Assembly (NCBI RefSeq): GCF_016862095.1
Contig: NZ_BOMH01000063.1
Span: 25,556 to 89,555, forward strand
Direction: 5' to 3'
Length of the DNA: 64,000 bases
Origin: Actinoplanes cyaneus
Lineage (GTDB): Bacteria; Actinomycetota; Actinomycetes; Mycobacteriales; Micromonosporaceae
Below are positions 33,227 to 40,752 of the stretch, piece by piece. The notes beneath the pieces are model-generated. The model did not search any database. It worked only from the letters and a program-made list of their open reading frames with translations, and was not told the origin of the DNA. Position 1 is the stretch's first letter; each line of letters starts with the position of its first letter. A program made the position numbers and the translations under genes.

Positions 33227-33481
33227 ATGACACTCAACAATGACGACTTCTCCAGTGCAGACCCGGCCGCCGGCGAGGGCCCTGCCGACGGCGGCGCGAA
33301 CGTGAACAGCCACGACGGTGGTGCTGACGGAGGAGCGAACCGGGAGGGCCCGGCCGACGGCGGCGCCGACCCGGGCGCTGTGGACGGCGGCGCCGACGGT
33401 GGCGCGTCCGGTGAGGGCCCGGCCGACGGTGGGGCCAACGTGAACGGCCACGACGGCGGCGCGGACGGTTCCGCCTCCTGA
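33227..33481 (+). CDS. candidate repeat-bearing precursor peptide 2
   Basis: 84 residues. A short leader MTLNNDDFSSADPAA leads into three units of about 23 residues: GEGPADGGANVNSHDGGADG, REGPADGGADPGAVDGGADG and GEGPADGGANVNGHDGGADG. Units differ mainly before the DGGADG core, where His occurs twice and Val once. No hydrophobic segment or Cys is present. The stop codon overlaps the oxygenase start (TGATG), a strong sign that the two proteins act together. Aspartate, asparagine and histidine are known substrates of JmjC/cupin hydroxylases, so the repeats are plausible hydroxylation targets. A role as a RiPP precursor is my inference; a protein-bound calcium or surface-polymer role is also possible. 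Confidence 0.65.
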   Translation: MTLNNDDFSSADPAAGEGPADGGANVNSHDGGADGGANREGPADGGADPGAVDGGADGGASGEGPADGGANVNGHDGGADGSAS

Positions 33482-34710
33482 TGACCGCGACCCTGACCAG
33501 GCGAGACGCCGTCCTGCGGCGGATCGTCGCGAACGATCCGGCCGAGTTCGCCGCCTCCTGGTGGGGTCGGGCGCCATTGCTGTCCCGGGCCGCCGACCTC
33601 GGCGGCCCGGAAGGCTTCCGCGACCTGCTCTCCTCGGCGGCCGTCGACGAGCTGCTCAGCCGCCGCGGGCTGCGCACCCCGTTCCTGCGGGTCGCGCAGC
33701 AGGGCAAGGTGCTGCCGGCCGGGCGGTTCACCGGTGGCGGCGGGCCGGGTGCCGAGATCACCGACCAGGTCCACGACGAGCAGGTGATGCGCCTGTTCGC
33801 GGACGGCGCCACGCTCGTATTGCAGGGCCTGCACCGGATCTGGGAGCCACTGATCGACTTCACCGGGCGGCTCGGCGCGGAGCTTGCCCGGCCGCTGCAG
33901 GTCAACGCGTACCTGACGCCGCCGTCGAGTCAGGGCTTCGCGACCCACTACGACACGCACGACGTGTTCGTGCTGCAGGTCGAGGGCACGAAACGCTGGA
34001 TCATCCACCCGCCGGTGCTGCCCGACCCGCTCGAACGGCAGCCGTGGGGCGGACGGGCCGACGAGGTCGCTGCCACCGCCGAGGGCCGGGCAGCGCTGGA
34101 CGTCGTGCTGCAGCCCGGCGACGCGTTGTACCTTCCGCGCGGGTGGCTGCACTCCGCCCGTACGGACAAGGGCCGTTCTCTGCATCTGACGATCGGCATC
34201 CGTGGACTCACCCGGTACGCGCTGGTCGAGGAACTCCTCGGCATGGCAGTGACCGATCCGCGGCTGCGGGCCTCGCTGCCCTACGGCTTCGATCTCACCG
34301 ATCCGGACGCGGTCGGCGCCGAACTGACCGCCACCGTCGGCGCGCTGCGCGACTGGCTGCTCACCGCTGACCCCGAGCAGGTCGCCGCGGCGCTGCGCGA
34401 CCGCACGGTGACCCGCCCGGTGCCGCTGAACCCCCTCGCCCAGCTGGACTTCGCCGACTCGCTCACCCCGGCGAGCAAGATCACCGCCCGCCCCGGCCTG
34501 CGCTGGGAGCTCACCCGCGACGGCGACCGGATGACGGTGCGCCTGGCCGGCGGCCGCACGCTGACCATGCCCGTGAGCTGTGAACCCGCCGTCCGGGTCG
34601 CGCTGGACGGCGTGCCGTGCACGGTCGGGGACCTGCCGCTCGACGATGACGCGGACCGCCTCGTGCTGGCTCGCCGGCTGCTCACCGAGGGCCTCGTGGT
34701 CCCCGGCTGA
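33481..34710 (+). CDS. JmjC/cupin-4-type 2-oxoglutarate oxygenase (ribosomal-oxygenase-like)
   Basis: 409 residues. The double-stranded beta-helix carries the iron triad: H156 and D158 in GFATHYDTHDVFVLQVEGTKRW and the distal His near 224 in LYLPRGWLHSA. VNAYLTPPSSQG before the HxD and the KRW motif after it match YcfD/NO66/MINA53-type enzymes, which hydroxylate Arg or His side chains of ribosomal proteins. A C-terminal helical and winged-helix-like half completes the usual length. Coupling of its start to the repeat-peptide stop argues that this enzyme's substrate is that peptide rather than a ribosomal protein. Requires Fe(II), oxygen and 2-oxoglutarate by family knowledge. Confidence 0.9.
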   Translation: MTATLTRRDAVLRRIVANDPAEFAASWWGRAPLLSRAADLGGPEGFRDLLSSAAVDELLSRRGLRTPFLRVAQQGKVLPAGRFTGGGGPGAEITDQVHDEQVMRLFADGATLVLQGLHRIWEPLIDFTGRLGAELARPLQVNAYLTPPSSQGFATHYDTHDVFVLQVEGTKRWIIHPPVLPDPLERQPWGGRADEVAATAEGRAALDVVLQPGDALYLPRGWLHSARTDKGRSLHLTIGIRGLTRYALVEELLGMAVTDPRLRASLPYGFDLTDPDAVGAELTATVGALRDWLLTADPEQVAAALRDRTVTRPVPLNPLAQLDFADSLTPASKITARPGLRWELTRDGDRMTVRLAGGRTLTMPVSCEPAVRVALDGVPCTVGDLPLDDDADRLVLARRLLTEGLVVPG

Positions 34711-34722
34711 CCACCGCCTCAG

Positions 34723-34778
34723 CTGCCCTCTCTCGCGACCGATGGAACACCCGTCACGTCGCAAGCGAGAGAGGGCAG
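34723..34778 (+). promoter_or_regulatory. 14-bp-stem hairpin that buries the exporter's ribosome-binding site
   Basis: CTGCCCTCTCTCGC (34723-34736) is the exact reverse complement of GCGAGAGAGGGCAG (34765-34778), with a 28-base loop. The GAGGG (34771-34775) that would serve the ATG at 34782 lies inside the right arm. The structure could end transcription from the oxygenase gene, limit exporter translation, or be a DNA operator with two half-sites. Confidence 0.65.
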
Positions 34779-34781
34779 TCC

Positions 34782-36365
34782 ATGGCGGAACCCGCAGCGC
34801 CGGCACGACCGGCTGACGAGGCGGGACTGGGATTCAGTCACCGCGAGATCATGGTGACGATGAGCGGCCTGGTCATCGCCATGCTGCTCGCCCAGTTGGA
34901 CAACATGATCGTGGCGCCCGCGCTGCCGACGATCGTCGGTGACCTCGGTGGTCTCGAGCACCTGTCGTGGGTCACCACCGGTTACATCCTGGCGACGACC
35001 ATCGCGACGCCGATCTGGGGCAAGCTCGGCGACCTCTTCGGCCGGCGGGTCACCTTCGTCGCCGCGGTCGCGTTGTTCCTGGTCGGCTCGATGCTCTGCG
35101 GCATGGCGCACAACATGGCCGAGCTCGTCGGCTTCCGCGCCGTGCAGGGCCTCGGCGCCGGCGGCCTGATCGTCGGCGTGCTCTCGATCATCGGCGAGAT
35201 GATCCCGCCGCGGGACCGCAGCAGGTACCAGGGCGTCATGATGGCGGTCATGCCGGTCGCCATGATCGGTGGCCCGCTGATCGGCGGTTTCATCACCGAC
35301 CACCTGTCGTGGCGGTGGGCGTTCTACGTGAACCTGCCGCTGGGCATCGTCACGCTCGTCGTCTCCTGGATCACCCTTGCCCGCCTGCCGAAGGGCAAGG
35401 GCAAGGCGAAGATCGACTGGCTCGGCACGATCCTGCTCTCCATCTGGATCACCTCGCTCGTGCTGATCACCACGTGGGGCGGCACCGAATACGACTGGAC
35501 CTCCCCGCAGATCCTCGGCCTGACCGCGCTGACCGTCGTCGGCCTGGTCGCCTTCCTCGTGGTCGAGAGCCGCCAGGCGGAGCCGATCATGCCGCTGCGC
35601 GTCTTCCGCAACCGCAACTTCGTGCTCGCCGGCGGGATCGCCTTCATCTCCGGTTTCGCCCTCTTCGGCGCGATCGGTTACCTCCCGCAGTACCAGCAGT
35701 TCGTCCAGGGGTCGTCGGCGACCAACAGCGGTCTGCTGCTCATGCCGATGATGGCCGCCGTCATGGTGGTCAGCATCCTGGTCGGCAACGTGATCAGCCG
35801 CACCGGCCGGTACCGCGTCTTCCCGATCGTCGGCTCCGCCCTCGTGGTCGCCGGGATGTTCCTGTTCAGCACCGTCGACCTGCACACCTCCAAGACGGTC
35901 ACGGCCCTCTACATGGTTGTCCTCGGCGCCGGAATGGGCGGGATCATGCAGACCAGCACGCTGATCGCGCAGAACAACCTGGAGATGCGGGACATGGGCG
36001 CCGGCACCGGCGTCTCCACGTTCCTGCGCAACATGGGCAGCTCGCTCGGCGTGTCGATCCTCGGCGCGATCTACGCGAACCACCTGACCGGCTCGCTGTC
36101 CCAGGCGGGTGGCGCGCAGGCCAGCGGCGAGGTGTCATCGATGACTCCGGCGGCGCTGCGCGCCATGCCGGCGGCGGCCCGCGAGATGTTCCAGAACGCG
36201 GTCACCGACGGCATCGGTTCCCTGTTCGTCTGGGGCAGCGCGGTCGCCGTGCTCGGCGTCGTCGTGGCGCTGTTCGTCCGCCACGTCCCGCTGCGCGGCA
36301 GCAAGCCCGCCGCCGAGCCGGAGCCGGCCGTCACCCCGGCCACTCCCGAACCCGCCGCCGTCTGA
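34782..36365 (+). CDS. DHA2-family MFS exporter (EmrB/QacA type)
   Basis: 527 residues, about 14 helices. Signatures: GLVIAMLLAQLDNMIVAPALPTIVGDLG in helix 1, TPIWGKLGDLFGRRV as motif A, and MIGGPLIGGFITDHLSWRWAFYVNLPLG as motif C. The C-terminal tail is Pro/Glu/Ala-rich. It follows the oxygenase gene by 71 bp with the RBS-masking hairpin between. Export of the modified peptide is a tempting reading, but this family normally moves small lipophilic compounds; it may be unrelated. A terminator follows. Confidence 0.9.
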   Translation: MAEPAAPARPADEAGLGFSHREIMVTMSGLVIAMLLAQLDNMIVAPALPTIVGDLGGLEHLSWVTTGYILATTIATPIWGKLGDLFGRRVTFVAAVALFLVGSMLCGMAHNMAELVGFRAVQGLGAGGLIVGVLSIIGEMIPPRDRSRYQGVMMAVMPVAMIGGPLIGGFITDHLSWRWAFYVNLPLGIVTLVVSWITLARLPKGKGKAKIDWLGTILLSIWITSLVLITTWGGTEYDWTSPQILGLTALTVVGLVAFLVVESRQAEPIMPLRVFRNRNFVLAGGIAFISGFALFGAIGYLPQYQQFVQGSSATNSGLLLMPMMAAVMVVSILVGNVISRTGRYRVFPIVGSALVVAGMFLFSTVDLHTSKTVTALYMVVLGAGMGGIMQTSTLIAQNNLEMRDMGAGTGVSTFLRNMGSSLGVSILGAIYANHLTGSLSQAGGAQASGEVSSMTPAALRAMPAAAREMFQNAVTDGIGSLFVWGSAVAVLGVVVALFVRHVPLRGSKPAAEPEPAVTPATPEPAAV

Positions 36366-36378
36366 CCCGCACCCCTGC

Positions 36379-36412
36379 GAGAGCCCGCCAGGATCCGTCC
36401 CGGCGGGCTCTC
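36379..36412 (+). terminator. hairpin terminator after the exporter
   Basis: GAGAGCCCGCC (36379-36389) pairs perfectly with GGCGGGCTCTC (36402-36412) around a 12-base loop, 14 bp after the exporter stop. A short CCCC run follows instead of T-residues. Confidence 0.75.
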
Positions 36413-36542
36413 CCCGTTCCACCCCGGGCCGCTGCGTCCGTCCAGCGGGCTCCCGGCTCTTTCCGGATCAGAACCGAAGATCAAATGCTTCAGGTCCTAC
36501 GTCCGCTGTGGTCCGGACCGCCGCTCCCGCGGGGACCCTTCC

Positions 36543-36582
36543 GGGCCGAGCAGGGCGCTGGCGCGCCCTGAACGCTCGGCCC
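36543..36582 (+). terminator. bulged hairpin of unknown role
   Basis: GGGCCGAGC (36543-36551) pairs with GCTCGGCCC (36574-36582) and AGGGCGC (36552-36558) with GCGCCCT (36563-36569); the loop is TGGC and a 4-base bulge (GAAC) sits on the 3' side. It could be a second terminator or a leader RNA element. No T-tract follows. Confidence 0.45.
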
Positions 36583-36611
36583 GAAAGGGCGATCTCCGCG
36601 GCTGGGCACGG

Positions 36612-36776
36612 TCAGGGCAGCAGACCCGGGCACGGGCTGAGCCCGTCGGCGCAGATGTCGCCGGCGGCCTTCAAAGTCCGGTCGAGCAGCGTGCGCGGCA
36701 CCCGCCGACCCGCGCCGCTCCCGCGCGCCCAGCGAACTCGTGACGGCGCCACGGCCGCTCCCAGCGCATCAGCCAC
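36612..36776 (-). CDS. possible 54-residue protein or gene remnant
   Basis: A frame from GTG 36776, preceded by GGAGGGCAGGGAG, encodes VADALGAAVAPSRVRWARG near its start and RTLLDRTLKAAGDICADG before a short CPGLLP end. The sequence reads like natural protein, and about 81% of third positions are G/C. The same frame continues upstream to a TAG, so it may be the end of a degraded longer gene. I do not recognise a family. Confidence 0.3.
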   Translation of the reverse strand: MADALGAAVAPSRVRWARGSGAGRRVPRTLLDRTLKAAGDICADGLSPCPGLLP

Positions 36777-36999
36777 CTCCCTGCCCTCCGTCGAGCGGAT
36801 GACCGGCAGTCGCCGGCCGGCGACCTATTCCGCCATCGGGCCGGGATGCTCCGCCTTATGGCCGGATGATCGGGACCGGAATGTTGATCTTGGGGTCGGC
36901 GAGTCGGACAAACGACTACCGGTGGGTAGCCTGAGCGCGGCAGGTGACGCGGCGGACGCGTACCCGCGCCTGGTGATTCTCATTTGTGATCGGAGCCCG

Positions 37000-38250
37000 A
37001 TGTTCTCCCGCACCCCTATCGACCCGTCCCTCCTGCGCGGCGTCACGCAGCGGCGGCTCGGCCGTCGTGACGCACTGCGGCTGGGCGGGCTCTCCGCGCT
37101 CGGCGCGGCGCTGGCCGCATGCGGGGTGCAGGGCAAGGGCACGCCGGCGGCCAGCGTCGACGCGGGCACGCTGGCGACGTTCTGGCAGGACAAGAAGCAG
37201 AACGGCAAGGTCGACTTCGCGAACTGGCCGCTGTACATGGACCCCGGCCACCCGGAGCTGAAGAAGTTCACCGCGAAGACCGGCATCCAGGTGAACTACC
37301 AGGAGGTCATCCAGGAGATGGGCCCCTGGTTCGCCAAGGTGCAGCCGCAGCTCTCGGCGAAGCAGTCGATCGGCTACGACCTCATGGTGATCACGAACGG
37401 CATCCAGTTCGGCCAGTTCCGCGCGGCCGGCTTCCTGGCGCCGCTCGACCACGCCCGGTTGCCGAACTTCACCGCCAACGTGGGCCCGAAGTACACCGGT
37501 GAGACGTTCGACCCGGCGAACGTGTTCAGCGTGCCGTGGACGTCCGGGATCACCGGCATCGCGTATGACCCGGCGAAGACCGGGCGGGAGATCACCAGCA
37601 TCGCCGACCTGTGGGACCCGAAGTTCAAGGGCAAGGTCGGGATGATGTCCGACGCCACCGAGCTGGCCAACTTCGGGCTGCTCGCGGCCGGGCTCAAGCC
37701 GGAGAACTCGGGCGAGGCGGACTGGAAGAAGGCGGCGGCCAAGCTCAAACAGCAGAAGGACGCCGGGATCGTCCGCAAGTACTACGAGCAGGACTACGTC
37801 GACGCGCTCGGCAAGGGCGAGGTGTGGATCACGCAGGCGTGGTCCGGCGACATCTTCCAGAAGAACCTCTCCGACAGTACGAACCTCAAGTTCGTGATCC
37901 CCGAGGAGGGTGGCACGATCTGGACGGACAACTTCGCGATCCCGGTCACCGCCCCCAACCCGGTCGACGCCATCACGCTCATCGACTTCTTCTACGAGGT
38001 GGAGAACGCGGCGTCACTGGCGGGCTACATCAACTACGTCTGCCCGGTGCCCGGCGCGCAGGCGCAGCTGAAGAAGGACGCGGCCGCGCTGACCGGAAGT
38101 GACCGCACCGAGCTGGAGGCGGTCGCGAACAGCGCGCTGGTGTTCCCGAGCGAGGCGGATTACGCGAGGCTGCACTACTACGTCGATTTCAACACCGCCG
38201 AGCAGCAGCAGACCTTCTCGTCGATCTTCGAGCAGATCGTCCTCGGTTGA
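37000..38250 (+). CDS. Tat-exported PotD-like polyamine-binding lipoprotein
   Basis: About 416 residues from ATG 37000 (GGAG 4 bases upstream). The N-terminus has GRRDALRLGGLSALGAALAAC, a twin-arginine signal joined to a lipobox (LAAC), so the protein is folded before export and anchored to the membrane. The mature part is an extracellular solute-binding protein of the PotD/PotF class: KVDFANWPLYMDP, FTAKTGIQVNYQEVIQ, YDLMVITN, VFSVPWTSGITGIAYDP, WDPKFKGKVGMM and EGGTIWTDNFAIP. PotABC partners are not in the window, so it is either an orphan or served by a distant transporter. A GNAT gene follows after 48 bp. Confidence 0.88.
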   Translation: MFSRTPIDPSLLRGVTQRRLGRRDALRLGGLSALGAALAACGVQGKGTPAASVDAGTLATFWQDKKQNGKVDFANWPLYMDPGHPELKKFTAKTGIQVNYQEVIQEMGPWFAKVQPQLSAKQSIGYDLMVITNGIQFGQFRAAGFLAPLDHARLPNFTANVGPKYTGETFDPANVFSVPWTSGITGIAYDPAKTGREITSIADLWDPKFKGKVGMMSDATELANFGLLAAGLKPENSGEADWKKAAAKLKQQKDAGIVRKYYEQDYVDALGKGEVWITQAWSGDIFQKNLSDSTNLKFVIPEEGGTIWTDNFAIPVTAPNPVDAITLIDFFYEVENAASLAGYINYVCPVPGAQAQLKKDAAALTGSDRTELEAVANSALVFPSEADYARLHYYVDFNTAEQQQTFSSIFEQIVLG

Positions 38251-38298
38251 TGATCATGCTAACGTCCCGGGGACCAGGAGCCCGATAAAGGACGACGA

Positions 38299-38754
38299 AT
38301 GCCCTCCGACGTACGCATCGACGAGGCCGGCCTGCCCGATCTCGAGACCGTCACCGACCTGTTCCTCGGCTACCTCGCGTTCTACGAGGCCCCCGCCGAG
38401 CGGGCCGAGGCGCGGTCCTTCCTCGAGGCCCGCCTGACCCGCGGCGAGTCCAGGATCCTGCTCGCCCGGGTGGGCGACGCCCCGGCCGGTTTCACCCAGA
38501 TCTTCCCGTCGTTCAGCTCGGTGCGCCGCGCCCCGATCTGGGTCCTCAACGACCTGTTCGTCGCCCCGGAGTTCCGCCGCCACGGCATCGGCCGCGCCCT
38601 GCTCCGGGACGCCGCGGCCCGCGCCGAGCAGGAGGGCGTGGTCCGGATCACGCTCTCCACCGACGAGACGAACAAGCAGGCGCAGGCTCTCTACGAGTCG
38701 GAGGCCTACGTGACGGGCCACCCGGTCCGCCACTACCTCCGCCGCATCCCCTGA
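38299..38754 (+). CDS. GNAT-family N-acetyltransferase
   Basis: 151 residues, AAAGGACGACGA before the ATG. The acetyl-CoA site is visible: WVLNDLFVAPEFRRHGIGRALLRDAAARAEQEG gives the strand 4 and the R-x-x-G-x-G/A pyrophosphate loop, and VRITLSTDETNKQAQALYESEAYV gives the strand 5-helix 4 segment. The substrate is unknown; position downstream of a polyamine-binding lipoprotein makes a polyamine or amine substrate possible, by inference only. Confidence 0.9.
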   Translation: MPSDVRIDEAGLPDLETVTDLFLGYLAFYEAPAERAEARSFLEARLTRGESRILLARVGDAPAGFTQIFPSFSSVRRAPIWVLNDLFVAPEFRRHGIGRALLRDAAARAEQEGVVRITLSTDETNKQAQALYESEAYVTGHPVRHYLRRIP

Positions 38755-38796
38755 GCGCTGCGCGCCGACGTACCGCGGCAATCGGGTCGGAAAGGG

Positions 38797-40752
38797 TCAG
38801 ACGCGCTCGGTGACCACCCGGTGGACCTCGTTGAGCAGCGTCTGCGCCTCGAACGGCTTGCGGATGAGCGGGGCGTCGGCCGGCATCTCCTGGCCGCCCG
38901 GTGCGGGACCGCTGGTGTAACCGGACATGAACAGCACCGGCAGCCCGGGGCGGTCGCGGCGCAGCTCCGCGCAGAGCTGGGTGCCGGACATGCCGGGCAT
39001 GATCACGTCGGTGAGGAGCACGTCGAATTCGAGGCCGTCGTCGCGGCACATGCGCAGGGCCTCGGTCGGGTGCGGGGCGGCGAACACCCGGTAACCGGCC
39101 TTGCGCAGCAGCCGGCAGACGATGTCGCGGACCTGCTCCTCGTCCTCGACGACCAGGATCCGGCAGCCGTCACCGGAGTGGACCGCGACGGCCGGAGCGG
39201 CGGGGATGACCCCGGACGTGTCCTCGGCGCCGGCCGGGAGGCGGACCCGCAGGGTGGTGCCGCGGCCGGGCTCGGACTCCAGGGTGATCGTGCCGCCGGC
39301 GTCGGTGACCACGCCGTACGCGGTGGCCAGCCCCAGCCCGGTGCCGCTGCCCCGCCCCTTGGTGGTGAAGAACGGCTCGAACGCGCGGGCCAGGACGTCG
39401 GGCGTCATGCCGCAGCCGGTGTCGGTGACGGCCAGACAGACCTGGTCGCTGCCGCCGCCGTCGTGCTCGAGGCGGGTGCTGATCGTCAACCGGCCCCCGG
39501 AGGGCATCGCGGCACGGGCGTTGAGCACGGCGTTCATCACGACCTGCTCCAGTTTGCTGCGGTCCATCACGACCGGGGGCAGGTTCGGCTGCAGCACCGT
39601 GCCGAGCTCGATGTCCTCCCCGAGCGTGCGGGCCAGCAGCCGCATCATCTCGGAGGCGACCGCGTTCAGGTCGAGCAGCTCGGCCTGGGACGGCTCGGAG
39701 CGGCTGAACAGCAGCAACTGGCGGGTCAGCGCGGCTCCCCGGGCGGCGGCCTGCTTGATCCCGGCCGCGTCGGGGCGGCTCGGGTGGTCCTCGCCGAGCT
39801 CGTCGATCAGCATGTCGGCGTACCCGGAGATCACCGCCAGGATGTTGTTGAAGTCGTGGGCGATCCCCCCGGCGAGCTGGCCGAGGGAGTCGAGCCGCTC
39901 CGACTGGCGCAGCTGCTGCTCGAGCTCGGCGCGTTCGCGTTCGGCGGCCATCCGCTCGGTGACGTCGCGCAGGATGCCCTCGACGGCGACGAGTTGCCCG
40001 TCCGCGCCGATGACCGCGCTCGCCCGCTGCTCGATCCAGACCACCTCGCCGTCACGTCGTCGCAGGCGGTACGTGATGGTCCCGGACCGTGGCGTGCGCC
40101 ACGACTGCTCGAAGGCCGGCCGGTCCTCGGGCTCGACCCGGTTCAGGATCAGCCACGGATCGGCGTAGAAGTCCTCGGCGGCGAACCCGGTGATCGCCTC
40201 GACGGCCCGGCTCAGGTACTCCATCGCCGGATCGGAGCCCAGGCGGAAGCGGAAGATGATGTCCTGCGCGTGCTCGGCGAGCAGCCGGAACCGTTCCTCG
40301 CTGTCGCGCAGGGCGGCCTCGGCCCGGCTGCGTTCGGTGATGTCGGTGGAGATGCCGGCCACCGCGTACGGCGTCCCGCTCTCGTCGATAAGCGGCCACT
40401 TCACGGTGAGATAGGTGCGTACGCCGTCGTCGCCCGGCGCGTGTTCCTCCATCTGGATCGGGACGCCGCCGGCGAGGGCCTGCAGGTCGTTCTCCCGGAA
40501 GGCGTCGGCCACGGGGAGCGGGAACAGGTCGTGGTCGGTGAGTCCGACGATGTCCTCGCGCCGCAGTCCGAACAGGCGTTCGTACTCCCGGTTGACCAGC
40601 AGGTACCGCCCGTCGGCGTCCCGCATGTAGATCACCGAGGAGGTGTAGTCGATCAGCGCCATCAACTGGTCGCGGTCGACCGTCAGCACCGGCTGGCGTG
40701 CACCCGTCCGTGCTCCCACGCCGCCCCCGGCTCCGTCGTCCGTTCGGCTCAT
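38797..40752 (-). CDS. soluble hybrid histidine kinase: PAS-PAS-HisKA-HATPase-REC
   Basis: 651 residues, no membrane helix. Two PAS domains occupy about 25-140 (YTSSVIYMRDADGRYLLVNREYERLFG) and 150-270 (DIIFRFRLGSDPAMEYLSRAVEAITG), each ending in a DITER/DVTER PAC motif. A coiled coil leads to the acceptor H299 in LAGGIAHDFNNILAVISGYADML. The ATPase has MNAVLNARAAMP, VTDTGCGMT and GTGLGLATAYGVV. The C-terminal receiver has ILVVEDEEQVRD and D582 in VLLTDVIMPGMSG. Its ATG overlaps the stop of the gene upstream (ATGA), so the pair is coupled. A cytosolic ligand, redox or light signal could be sensed by PAS; no cofactor residue identifies which. Confidence 0.9.
   Translation of the reverse strand: MSRTDDGAGGGVGARTGARQPVLTVDRDQLMALIDYTSSVIYMRDADGRYLLVNREYERLFGLRREDIVGLTDHDLFPLPVADAFRENDLQALAGGVPIQMEEHAPGDDGVRTYLTVKWPLIDESGTPYAVAGISTDITERSRAEAALRDSEERFRLLAEHAQDIIFRFRLGSDPAMEYLSRAVEAITGFAAEDFYADPWLILNRVEPEDRPAFEQSWRTPRSGTITYRLRRRDGEVVWIEQRASAVIGADGQLVAVEGILRDVTERMAAERERAELEQQLRQSERLDSLGQLAGGIAHDFNNILAVISGYADMLIDELGEDHPSRPDAAGIKQAAARGAALTRQLLLFSRSEPSQAELLDLNAVASEMMRLLARTLGEDIELGTVLQPNLPPVVMDRSKLEQVVMNAVLNARAAMPSGGRLTISTRLEHDGGGSDQVCLAVTDTGCGMTPDVLARAFEPFFTTKGRGSGTGLGLATAYGVVTDAGGTITLESEPGRGTTLRVRLPAGAEDTSGVIPAAPAVAVHSGDGCRILVVEDEEQVRDIVCRLLRKAGYRVFAAPHPTEALRMCRDDGLEFDVLLTDVIMPGMSGTQLCAELRRDRPGLPVLFMSGYTSGPAPGGQEMPADAPLIRKPFEAQTLLNEVHRVVTERV

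Larger units (their letters stand above)
36413..36999. other. 587-bp intergenic region before the PotD-like gene
   Basis: The region holds a strong hairpin (36543-36582), one possible small minus-strand gene (36612-36776), and about 220 bp immediately before the PotD-like gene that read as untranslated leader or promoter, with no clear promoter hexamers. No larger frame is convincing. Confidence 0.5.
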
